DNA of 64,000 nucleotides, taken from positions 62,001 to 126,000 of the forward strand of contig JAEURJ010000016.1 of assembly GCA_016789305.1 (NCBI GenBank), written 5' to 3'. A program made the position numbers and the translations under genes. Positions 23,449 through 30,516 of this stretch are shown piece after piece; the first letter of the stretch is position 1, and every line of letters begins with the position of its first letter. The notes under the pieces were generated by a model, which saw nothing but the letters and a program-made list of their open reading frames with translations, made no database searches and was not told the DNA's origin. This DNA comes from Anaerolineales bacterium. Its GTDB lineage: Bacteria > Chloroflexota > Anaerolineae > Anaerolineales > Villigracilaceae.

Positions 23449-25713
23449 ATGAACACACTCAAAGACAAGCCTGCTCGGCGTACGATCGGCATTTTGCCGG
23501 GCTGGCCTGCCAATGAAAGCGGCAGACCAGATCGTTACCTCACGTCCGTGTTTCAGGGGATCCAAACGATGGCACGAATCCGTGGGTGTAACCTATTGTT
23601 GGCCTGGGGAATAGGTCACGGCGAACGGCCCAAGGAGGATATCCCCGCATGGCCGGTCCTCTCGCGCAACACTGATTTCGTCCCGGTCGGCCCGTGGAAC
23701 ACCGATGGGTTGATCGTATTTTCCCCGTTATTAAATCAAAACCGTTCCGATTATTTACAAGGAGTCATGGCTGAAGGTCATCCTGTTCTTTTCATTGCCA
23801 CTGGCGAGAACGGGCCAGCGATCCTTGCAGACAATGAAGACGGCATTCATCTGGCGGTCGCGCATCTGGTGGAACATGGTCATCGCAAGATCGCATTCAT
23901 TGCCGGCGACCCAAAAGACCGCGGCGACGGTCAACACCGCCTGGAAGCGTATCTTGCAGCCATCAAGGAATTTGATCTCGATCCCGATCCGCGTCTGATC
24001 GCGCATGGCAATCATCGGACCAGAGAATCGAAAATTGTCACAAAACAAATCCTTGCCTCCGGTGTCAAATTCACTGCCCTGCTCGGAAGTGATGACAACT
24101 CCGCCATCGGTGCGATGCAGGCTCTAAAAGAAGCGGGCCTACGCATTCCACAGGATGTGGCAGTGATGGGTTTTGACGATCAGCCGGATGCCATCGCACA
24201 GGTCCCGCCGCTTGCCAGCATTCACGTTCCGTTGAGCGAGATCGGCAAACGGGCGTTGAGCACCATGCTGGATTTTCTCGAAGGCGACTCGCCGCTCAAA
24301 TCGGTACGCGTCCCCACCTGGGTCGTTACGCGTCAATCCTGTGGATGTTTGCCGGATACGGTGATCCAGGCGGCAGATAGCAAGCCTGCACAAAAATCCA
24401 GGCCACTCGGCAAGCCGGGCACGGATGATTTTAAAGGGAAGGCCATTTTACAGCTGGCCAATTCCATGATGACCGCGCTGCCGTCCGGCTCGTTGTTATT
24501 CAATAAAAACCATACGCGCGAGATATGCACTCAGCTGGTCGAAGCATTTTATGGAAGCCTCGAAAGCGGGATCCCGACTCAGTTTGAGATCACGCTCATG
24601 GAATTTCTTCAAGGGGTCGAGCTAACCGACAACGACAGCCATTCATGGCAACAAGTCATCTCCGTGCTGCGGCGTGAAATGCCTCACCTGCCCCTAAACT
24701 GGAAACAGGAAGGTATTTTTCAGCAGGCGGAAGACCTGCTTCATCAAGCGCGTGTTGCCATCAGTGAGAGCGCCCGCCGCCGTTATCATCGCGAGCAATA
24801 CCAAAGAAGTGCGGAGAGTTTTCTGTTGAGCGAATTGATCGCCCGCTTAAGCACCACACTTAACGCGCAAAGGGCGATTGAGTTATTAACCGAATATCTC
24901 AGGCAGATGGATATTCATCACGCGAGGGTGGCGCTCTTCGAAGCAGAAGCAGACGACCCCGTGGCATGGAGCGTGGTCATCGACCCCGATCCCAACGCCA
25001 AGCGGCTGCGTTTTTCAAGTCGGCAGTTCCCTCCCCCCGGCTTGTATCCGCCGGATCTATGCCTGAGCCTTTCCATCCTGCCGTTGGTTTTTCAGAACGA
25101 ATCAATTGGCTATATCGCTTTCGATGCCAGCCATCTTGAATTTTCATCCGCCATTGCGCGGCAATTGGTGGCAACCTTTAAATCTGCACGATTATATGAA
25201 GAGGTCGTGGAACTTTCACTCACTGACGCGCTGACCGGATTACAGAACCGCCGTTATTTTGATCTCACCCTCAAAAGCGAGATCGATCGCAGCCGCCGGT
25301 TCATGCGCGGGCTTTCAGTCATCATGATCGATATCGATCATTTCAAAGAATACAACGATACATTTGGGCATCCCGCCGGCGACGAGGCGTTGCGACTGGT
25401 GGCCGACTGTTTGCAGAGGAATCGCCGCAAAGCCGATATTGTCACCCGCATCGGCGGGGAGGAATTCGCCCTGATTCTGCCGGAGACCAATCTCAACGGC
25501 GCATTGGAAGTGGCGAACCGCATCCGTTCACTGGTCGAGACGGAATCCAAATTCAAACGTCAGCTTACTGTCTGTTTGGGGATCGCTGAATTAAACAATC
25601 CACAGGATGAACCCGAAATATTGGTGCAGCAGGCAGACAAGGCCTTATATGAAGCCAAACGTACGGGCAGGAACCGTGTTTCCGCCTATCAGGAAGAGGA
25701 ACGCCCGATCTAA
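23449..25713 (+). CDS. Diguanylate cyclase with LacI-type periplasmic-binding sensor domain
   Basis: This 754-residue protein lacks signal peptide and membrane segments, so it acts in the cytoplasm. Residues about 10-290 form a LacI/PBP1-type sugar-binding domain (GILPGWPANESGR, VMGFDDQPDA near residue 245) without the usual helix-turn-helix. A helical region and a GAF-like domain (about 450-580) follow, then a GGDEF domain (about 590-750). The active site is RIGGEEF near residue 669, and RKAD five residues before it is a complete RxxD inhibitory site, so c-di-GMP synthesis with product inhibition is expected. The start at 23449 is chosen because an extended -10 (TGCGATAAT, 23427-23435) lies just upstream, giving a leaderless message. 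The ligand is unknown. Confidence 0.85.
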   Translation: MNTLKDKPARRTIGILPGWPANESGRPDRYLTSVFQGIQTMARIRGCNLLLAWGIGHGERPKEDIPAWPVLSRNTDFVPVGPWNTDGLIVFSPLLNQNRSDYLQGVMAEGHPVLFIATGENGPAILADNEDGIHLAVAHLVEHGHRKIAFIAGDPKDRGDGQHRLEAYLAAIKEFDLDPDPRLIAHGNHRTRESKIVTKQILASGVKFTALLGSDDNSAIGAMQALKEAGLRIPQDVAVMGFDDQPDAIAQVPPLASIHVPLSEIGKRALSTMLDFLEGDSPLKSVRVPTWVVTRQSCGCLPDTVIQAADSKPAQKSRPLGKPGTDDFKGKAILQLANSMMTALPSGSLLFNKNHTREICTQLVEAFYGSLESGIPTQFEITLMEFLQGVELTDNDSHSWQQVISVLRREMPHLPLNWKQEGIFQQAEDLLHQARVAISESARRRYHREQYQRSAESFLLSELIARLSTTLNAQRAIELLTEYLRQMDIHHARVALFEAEADDPVAWSVVIDPDPNAKRLRFSSRQFPPPGLYPPDLCLSLSILPLVFQNESIGYIAFDASHLEFSSAIARQLVATFKSARLYEEVVELSLTDALTGLQNRRYFDLTLKSEIDRSRRFMRGLSVIMIDIDHFKEYNDTFGHPAGDEALRLVADCLQRNRRKADIVTRIGGEEFALILPETNLNGALEVANRIRSLVETESKFKRQLTVCLGIAELNNPQDEPEILVQQADKALYEAKRTGRNRVSAYQEEERPI

Positions 25714-25825
25714 ATTCGAGCATGCCAGCGGGGATCGATTTTTCTTATAGCATTTGAGGGACTCTCAATAGAATTTGCCAGCGCATCTCTCTTACCCTTG
25801 GAACAGGTATAAAGGAGGTGCAGTC

Positions 25826-26176
25826 ATGAAAGTCATTTCGATCCTTTTGGCATTCATCAACACATTGATCGGCGCGCTATTGGTTCTTTCGTGCGTATCG
25901 GCAGGAGAAGCATTAAGCTGGATCGCCTTCAAAAGCGGGGCGGGAATGCTGGCCGTGTATTTCGGCGTGCTAACCTTCAAGGATGGGGTTCAACCGCTCA
26001 ACAGGAATCGTATGCTATTAAGTGGATTATTCCTTGTCATCGTCGGTGTCTCTGCACTAGCCTGGGGAATTCACTGGTCCATTGTCAGCGGCGATGTGAA
26101 AAATACGATCCTTTTGTTTGGCGGAAGTTTATTTACTCAAGGGCTGACCTCCATCCTCGGGATGGATGTAGTTTAA
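25826..26176 (+). CDS. Small membrane protein with four predicted helices
   Basis: This 116-residue protein has four hydrophobic segments (about residues 5-25, 32-52, 65-85 and 92-112) and very short loops. No family is recognised. The ATG at 25826 follows AAAGGAGGTGCAGTC, an excellent ribosome-binding site; an earlier in-frame ATG at 25775 lacks one. It stands alone between a diguanylate cyclase gene and a convergent BLUF photoreceptor gene, so no functional link is clear. Confidence 0.75.
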   Translation: MKVISILLAFINTLIGALLVLSCVSAGEALSWIAFKSGAGMLAVYFGVLTFKDGVQPLNRNRMLLSGLFLVIVGVSALAWGIHWSIVSGDVKNTILLFGGSLFTQGLTSILGMDVV

Positions 26177-26180
26177 AAAG

Positions 26181-26208
26181 GCATCCCCGCGTTTAACGGG
26201 GATGTCTT
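26181..26208. terminator. Bidirectional terminator between convergent genes
   Basis: CATCCCCG and CGGGGATG form an 8-base stem around a 7-base loop. Short A- and T-runs flank it, and it sits between the stops of the membrane protein (26176) and the BLUF gene (26226), so it can serve both. Confidence 0.7.
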
Positions 26209-26225
26209 CAATCAACTAACGAATA

Positions 26226-26645
26226 TCAACGCAGGTTGTCACGGAAGGCCAACAACATGATATTGGCACGCGAGGGCTGCTTTCTATAAAACTCGGCGGA
26301 AAACTCATCATGCAGAAATTGACTGAACCCGGGTTCATTCCGAATCGCCGGGGTATCCAAATTGGTAAATGCCATTTCCCAGGCGGGGAATTGTCGTTTT
26401 GCGATCTGTTCCTGTGAAATGATCGAAACATCCCTGTGACGCGGGTCCAGCTTGATCTTCTCATATAAAGCCTTCACCACCTCATCCGGACCTTCAAGAA
26501 CCTGCATGAAGTTTCCGCCTTTGTATAGTAAAAGCCCGGAAACATCCCTGGTGCTGTTATTCTCACGACTTACTTTTAAAATGTCGAGCAACTCGTCATC
26601 ATTGAGCTGCCGGACAGATGAACTTACATAGATCAGAGAGAGCAT
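26226..26645 (-). CDS. BLUF-domain blue-light photoreceptor
   Basis: This 139-residue protein is a stand-alone BLUF domain that binds FAD and responds to blue light. Y6 in the opening LIYVSS, N30 in SRENNSTRDVSG, and Q48 in NFMQVLEG are the residues that contact the flavin; W89 and M91 in PAWEMAF match the Trp/Met pair involved in signalling. The last 35 residues form the short C-terminal helices of the family. There is no output domain, so it must act through a partner protein. The neighbouring diguanylate cyclase at 23449-25713 is an appealing but unproven partner. Confidence 0.93.
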   Translation of the reverse strand: MLSLIYVSSSVRQLNDDELLDILKVSRENNSTRDVSGLLLYKGGNFMQVLEGPDEVVKALYEKIKLDPRHRDVSIISQEQIAKRQFPAWEMAFTNLDTPAIRNEPGFSQFLHDEFSAEFYRKQPSRANIMLLAFRDNLR

Positions 26646-26740
26646 TATTATTTTCCTTTTCGTTATTAAAATAGCGAAAGTAAATTTACCCCAGGCTATC
26701 CGAGCTTGTCAACGATTTACCCTCTACACCCTTGCAAGGC

Positions 26741-26769
26741 TTGACAGGCATTTTCGACGCTGATACACT
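26741..26769 (+). promoter_or_regulatory. Sigma70 promoter of the rsgA leader
   Basis: TTGACA (26741-26746) and TACACT (26764-26769) are spaced by 17 bases, the same hexamers as in the promoter at 21112-21140. Transcription starting near 26776 would give a leader of about 410 bases before rsgA. Confidence 0.75.
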
Positions 26770-26825
26770 CGGCGCTGTTCGGAAATCCATTACTTCAAAG
26801 ATCCAAAAGAAAGGAGACGCGTTTT

Positions 26826-26885
26826 ATGTTAAATATGGCATCGGTTCTTGCTCGCAAAGAGTTTCATGGGCGCGTCTCTGCATAG
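26826..26885 (+). CDS. 19-codon leader mini-ORF with a sequestered ribosome-binding site
   Basis: AAAGGAGACGC precedes an ATG that opens a 19-residue frame (MLNMASVLARKE... ending GRVSA). GAGACGCG of the ribosome-binding region (26814-26821) is perfectly complementary to CGCGTCTC (26871-26878) inside the frame, so the mRNA can fold to hide its own start signal. A terminator-like hairpin follows 37 bases after the stop. This looks like a regulatory leader peptide; whether it is translated is untested. Confidence 0.45.
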   Translation: MLNMASVLARKEFHGRVSA

Positions 26886-26922
26886 CAGTTAAGCCAGTCT
26901 TTCGTTTTTAACAAGACCTTCT

Positions 26923-26957
26923 GCCACGGACGTTCCCATGTCCGTGGCTTTTCATTT
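26923..26957 (+). terminator. First terminator-like hairpin in the rsgA leader
   Basis: GCCACGGAC and GTCCGTGGC form a 9-base stem, followed by TTTTCATTT. Lying between a strong promoter and rsgA, it is a candidate attenuator. Confidence 0.7.
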
Positions 26958-27024
26958 AATCAGCCGCATCTTTCGCTGCACATTGAACCTGTCAGTTGGA
27001 TGCCATCTGCTTTAAATCCCCAGC

Positions 27025-27059
27025 CTGCCACGGAAATTTCCGCGGCAGCTTTTTATTTT
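27025..27059 (+). terminator. Second terminator-like hairpin in the rsgA leader
   Basis: CTGCC-CGGAAATTTCCG-GGCAG forms a long stem with one mismatch pair, followed by CTTTTTATTTT. Its first ten bases (ctgccacgga) repeat those of the hairpin at 26923, suggesting a partial duplication. Just downstream, AAAGGAGTGTTTTATG at 27064-27078 resembles the mini-ORF start at 26811-26828. It opens a 75-codon frame (to 27303) that overlaps rsgA out of frame. Confidence 0.7.
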
Positions 27060-27187
27060 CTGAAAGGAGTGTTTTATGTCAGTACAAGTCGCAAGTGTCC
27101 CCCACTGTGTCCGCATATTCCCTGTCCACATCGATGGACATTTCATCGCAAATCTTTATCGAACAAAAATTACAGGAACTCTATCCA

Positions 27188-28168
27188 ATGAAAACTACGA
27201 ACGAAAGCGACGAAGGCGTCGTATTTCGAAAATCTCTCGGACATTACAGCGTCCGCATCGACGGGCAGGAGATCGATTGCGAACTTTCGTCCCGCCTGCA
27301 TAAGGAATTAATTTATCACACCTCCGCATCGCTAAAACACAAGGTGCAATCCATCCGTGAAGTGGACAAGGCGGATCCGGTTGCCGTTGGCGATCGCGTC
27401 CGTTTTGTGGACGCAGGCACGGGCCGCGGCATGATCACAGAGATCCTGCCACGCCGCTCCAAACTTTCTCGTCCGCTGCCGGTTCCCGGTCAACGCGTCT
27501 TTGAGCAGGTGATCGTTGCCAATGCAGATCAAGTACTGACCGTGTTCGCCGCCTCCAGCCCTTCCCCCAAATGGGGTCTGCTTGACCGTTACCTCGTCAC
27601 GGCTGAAGCGGCTGGCCTGCCATCGCGCATCGTCATCACCAAAATGGATCTGGCCACGCAAAACAAATCACTCGAACAAGACCTTGAGATCTACCGCCGC
27701 ATCGGGTATCCAATTCATTTGGTTTGCTCCTCCACAGGTGAAGGGCGTGAGGAACTCAAACAAGCATTACATGGAGTCATGTCTGTGCTGGTCGGTAAAT
27801 CGGGTGTGGGCAAAACATCCTTGATGAATGCACTTCAACCCGGCCTCGGCCTGCGCGTAAAAGAAGTAAGCCAGGGCGATATAGGCAAAGGCCGGCACAC
27901 CACCAGTCACCTGCAAATGTTCGATCTGGATTTCGGCGGCAGGCTGGTGGATACGCCCGGCATGCGTGAGTTTGGTCTGTGGGATATTTCCCCCGAAGAC
28001 CTCGCTTCGCTCTTTCCCGAGCTTGCTCCACACATCGGACAGTGTAAATTTGGCCTAAGCTGTCGCCACGACAATGAACCCGGCTGTGCCATCCGCAAAG
28101 CGGTGATGGCGGAACAAGTCAGTCCATATCGCTATCAAAGTTATTTGCGCCTGCGGGAGGAGCTATGA
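27188..28168 (+). CDS. rsgA: Ribosome small-subunit-dependent GTPase A
   Basis: This 326-residue circularly permuted GTPase checks maturation of the 30S ribosomal subunit. An N-terminal OB-fold (about residues 20-95) precedes the GTPase domain with the permuted order: TKMD (G4), GKSGVGKTS (G1) near residue 200, and DTPG (G3) near residue 257. The C-terminal zinc-binding domain has C-x6-C-x-H-x5-C (CKFGLSCRHDNEPGC). The start is uncertain: ATG 27188 has only a weak AGGA upstream, while 27134 is an alternative. It overlaps the RNHCP gene by 4 bases (ATGA), an association common for this RsgA type. Two terminator-like hairpins lie in its leader. Confidence 0.93.
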   Translation: MKTTNESDEGVVFRKSLGHYSVRIDGQEIDCELSSRLHKELIYHTSASLKHKVQSIREVDKADPVAVGDRVRFVDAGTGRGMITEILPRRSKLSRPLPVPGQRVFEQVIVANADQVLTVFAASSPSPKWGLLDRYLVTAEAAGLPSRIVITKMDLATQNKSLEQDLEIYRRIGYPIHLVCSSTGEGREELKQALHGVMSVLVGKSGVGKTSLMNALQPGLGLRVKEVSQGDIGKGRHTTSHLQMFDLDFGGRLVDTPGMREFGLWDISPEDLASLFPELAPHIGQCKFGLSCRHDNEPGCAIRKAVMAEQVSPYRYQSYLRLREEL

Positions 28169-28608
28169 GAAATCATCATGCCTCCTCCTTCGGCGATTTC
28201 AGATGCGGTAACTGCGGCGCATTGGTCTCCAGTATGCAAACCCAGTCTGGTGTGAACAACCGTAACCATTGCCCATATTGTCTATGGTCCTGTCATCTCG
28301 ACCTATATTCATCGGGAGATCGACTCTCCGCGTGCAAGGCGAAGATGATACCTGTCGGGTTGACCATGAAAAAGAGCAGGAACAAATATCAAATAAGTCC
28401 GCGAGGCGAGCTGATGTTGGTCCACGTCTGCACAGATTGTGAAAGTGTTTCCATCAACCGCATCGCTGCGGACGATGATCCCAAAACCATATTGGAGGTT
28501 TTCCGGAACTCATTAAATTTCTGCCTTCACAACGAAGATGAAATCTCAATACTGAGAAATGAAGATATGGTGATTGAACAACTCTTTGGAATGCGAATAC
28601 CAGCATAA
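28165..28608 (+). CDS. RNHCP-domain protein
   Basis: This 147-residue protein carries the short zinc-binding RNHCP domain: FRCGNCG, then NNRNHCPYCLWS near residue 28 and C-x2-C in HVCTDCESVS near residue 90. The family is of unknown biochemical role but is often coded next to RsgA, as here, where ATGA couples the two genes. A role in ribosome or rRNA handling is a reasonable inference. The C-terminal third has no recognised domain. Confidence 0.88.
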   Translation: MRNHHASSFGDFRCGNCGALVSSMQTQSGVNNRNHCPYCLWSCHLDLYSSGDRLSACKAKMIPVGLTMKKSRNKYQISPRGELMLVHVCTDCESVSINRIAADDDPKTILEVFRNSLNFCLHNEDEISILRNEDMVIEQLFGMRIPA

Positions 28609-28614
28609 GATCAA

Positions 28615-28640
28615 CAATCCCATGTTTCGGCATGGGATTG
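28615..28640 (+). terminator. Hairpin after the rsgA-RNHCP operon
   Basis: CAATCCCATG and CATGGGATTG form a perfect 10-base stem seven bases after the RNHCP stop. Only TGT-CAT follows, so the T-run is weak. Confidence 0.55.
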
Positions 28641-28722
28641 TGTCATCAGGTCCATTCCACCCATCGGCCTATTGGAAAAGTCCGTATAAACAGATAGGAT
28701 TGCCACAAAAGGAGAATACAGT

Positions 28723-28980
28723 ATGAAAAGTGGAACGTGCCCGAAATGTGGATCGAACGAAATTTTACCGGAGCTGCGCCTGCACGGCGGAGGTGGTCAT
28801 CCCACCTATGTAGATATCAAGGAACCTGAACCAGCGACCCGACCTTTTATTTGGGCGCCGAAAAGCGAGCAGAGTCAATTTGTGGCCTACATTTGCGGCG
28901 GATGTGGTTACGCCGAATATTATGCTGTCAACTACAAGGCTTTGAATGAAGGCCGCCAAAAGGGATATATAAGTGGGTAA
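28723..28980 (+). CDS. Small zinc-ribbon protein
   Basis: This 85-residue protein has two Cys pairs, CPKC near residue 5 and CGGC near residue 61 (YICGGCGYAEYY), which should form one zinc ribbon. Between them is an acidic/Pro segment. AAAGGAG precedes the ATG. No catalytic domain is present, so it is probably a binding module of unknown partner. It stands alone between the RNHCP operon and an orphan gene. Confidence 0.8.
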   Translation: MKSGTCPKCGSNEILPELRLHGGGGHPTYVDIKEPEPATRPFIWAPKSEQSQFVAYICGGCGYAEYYAVNYKALNEGRQKGYISG

Positions 28981-29057
28981 AAATTCCACTGCTATTGCGG
29001 CGGGCTGCGTGCTAGAATAAGCAGATACAGGCAAGTTTTTTTGCAGGAGAGCCATCA

Positions 29058-29831
29058 ATGCCATTTAATTTCAAACGTATGCCAAAGCCGGTCAAAGTCC
29101 GCAAGGTACTTGTGATTAATTTCCAGACCCCCGCCATCCCAGCGGAATGGCGGCATGTTAACGCCATGGTGGAGGAATTTACCGAAGGCATGATCCAGGC
29201 CAGTCAAAAAATATTGGTGTATCAAACAATCAGAATATTGGACGTGCCCCTTTACCCGGTTTTCACGGATGGTCGTCAATATAACGATGTGACCTGGAAG
29301 CAGGCCATGCAAAATAGTCAGGCAGCGCTGCGTGATGCGCATGGAAATTTTCTGCTGGCCGATTACCAACGCATTATCGACGATTATGAAGTCATCACCG
29401 CCATTCAAGGCAACTTCATCGACGAAGTCTGGATGTTTGGCGGGCCGTATTTCGGTTTTTATGAAAGCCGCATGGCCGGGCAAAAGGCCTTTTGGTGCAA
29501 TGCCCCCGGCATCGAACAAAATTCGCGGCGGTTTGTGATGATGGGATTCAACTACGAACGCGGCACACGGGAAATGATGCACAGCTTCGCCCACAGGGCG
29601 GAAAGTATTCTCGCTGTGCACTTCGGGTCGCAACAGTTTTTACAGCAGTTATATAATCATCAACCCACAGCGGCGCCGAAAAATGAATTTGAACAGTGGC
29701 TGATCGAACATGGTACAGTTCACCGCACACCCGGCGGAGTGGATTACGGACAGGACGAATATGCCTGGGTCGGAGCGTTGAAAACAAAATGGTGGCTTCC
29801 CGTGATCGACCCCAACATGGTAAAAGTATAA
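29058..29831 (+). CDS. Conserved-looking protein of unknown function
   Basis: This 257-residue protein is not recognised. It has no signal peptide or membrane segment at its N-terminus, which is basic (NFKRMPKPVKVRK), followed by an alpha/beta-type strand (VLVINFQTP). FGGPYFGFYESRMAG near residue 135, MMGFNYERGTREMMHSFAHRAE near residue 178 and a His/Trp-rich end give several candidate catalytic His, Tyr and Glu residues. CAGGAGAGCC precedes the ATG. Codon use matches neighbours, so it is a real gene. A terminator follows. Confidence 0.75.
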   Translation: MPFNFKRMPKPVKVRKVLVINFQTPAIPAEWRHVNAMVEEFTEGMIQASQKILVYQTIRILDVPLYPVFTDGRQYNDVTWKQAMQNSQAALRDAHGNFLLADYQRIIDDYEVITAIQGNFIDEVWMFGGPYFGFYESRMAGQKAFWCNAPGIEQNSRRFVMMGFNYERGTREMMHSFAHRAESILAVHFGSQQFLQQLYNHQPTAAPKNEFEQWLIEHGTVHRTPGGVDYGQDEYAWVGALKTKWWLPVIDPNMVKV

Positions 29832-29836
29832 AAATA

Positions 29837-29863
29837 AAGACCAGGCTGAATGCCTGGTCTTTT
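29837..29863. terminator. Bidirectional terminator
   Basis: AAGACCAGGC and GCCTGGTCTT form a 10-base stem with a 5-base loop, flanked by A- and T-runs, between the convergent genes ending at 29831 and 29875. Confidence 0.85.
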
Positions 29864-29874
29864 CATCGTTGAAC

Positions 29875-30462
29875 TTATTTTCTTCCGAAGTTCAATCCGG
29901 GAATCAACATTGGCGTTATGCGTTTGTATTCCGCGTACGCTTCACCGAAATCCTGAAGAAGTTTTTTCTCTTCAAAGTAAGCACCCACCAATGTATAGAT
30001 CGTGGCACCGATATAAACGGTTAGTGAATTTTGGGTCATGGTGGGGGTCAGCCAGATAAACAACAGAGTAAATGTATACAAAGGGTGGCGGACCATGCGA
30101 TACAGTCCACGGGTAACAAGACCGCCGCTGGATTCCTTCTCGAACAATTGACGCAGGCCGACAAAAGAAAGGGTGTCGGTTTGAAGGACCGTGATGAGCA
30201 GGAAAAAAACCGAGAGCAGTTGTCCGCCAAACATGACCAAATTCCACGGGGAAGCCACTTGATAGAGTGGCTTGTTCGGCAGGGTAGACATCAAATACAG
30301 GATCGGCGCAAAGCTGACCACGGCGAACATGTTATAGCCCAGGCGATAGAAATCCATCCCGCCCATTTTTGCAGGGATCATATCCTTTGCAAAGCGGGAT
30401 GCCAAAAACGAATGGACCAATCCCCACAGCGCCAGTGCAAGAAGCAAAATAAATACGCTCAT
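29875..30462 (-). CDS. Isoprenylcysteine-carboxymethyltransferase-like membrane protein
   Basis: This 195-residue protein has about five membrane helices and a C-terminal methyltransferase signature of the ICMT/PEMT group: LYRMVRHPLYT near residue 120 and YFEEKKLLQDFGEAYAEYK near residue 165, which bind S-adenosylmethionine in this fold. Bacterial members methylate lipids or small molecules; the substrate cannot be read. AAGGAAG precedes the ATG. It is followed by the terminator at 29837-29863. Confidence 0.85.
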   Translation of the reverse strand: MSVFILLLALALWGLVHSFLASRFAKDMIPAKMGGMDFYRLGYNMFAVVSFAPILYLMSTLPNKPLYQVASPWNLVMFGGQLLSVFFLLITVLQTDTLSFVGLRQLFEKESSGGLVTRGLYRMVRHPLYTFTLLFIWLTPTMTQNSLTVYIGATIYTLVGAYFEEKKLLQDFGEAYAEYKRITPMLIPGLNFGRK

Positions 30463-30483
30463 ATCATCTTCCTTGAAGGAAAA

Positions 30484-30509
30484 TAGAGCGGGATCACGAT
30501 CCCGCTCTA
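30484..30509. repeat. Perfect palindrome between the HerA-like and methyltransferase genes
   Basis: tagagcgggatca pairs with its complement over 13 bases, with no loop. Its GAGCGGGaT core resembles the gcgggtt hairpin at 2657-2673. No T-run follows. Confidence 0.6.
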
Positions 30510-30516
30510 CAAAGTT

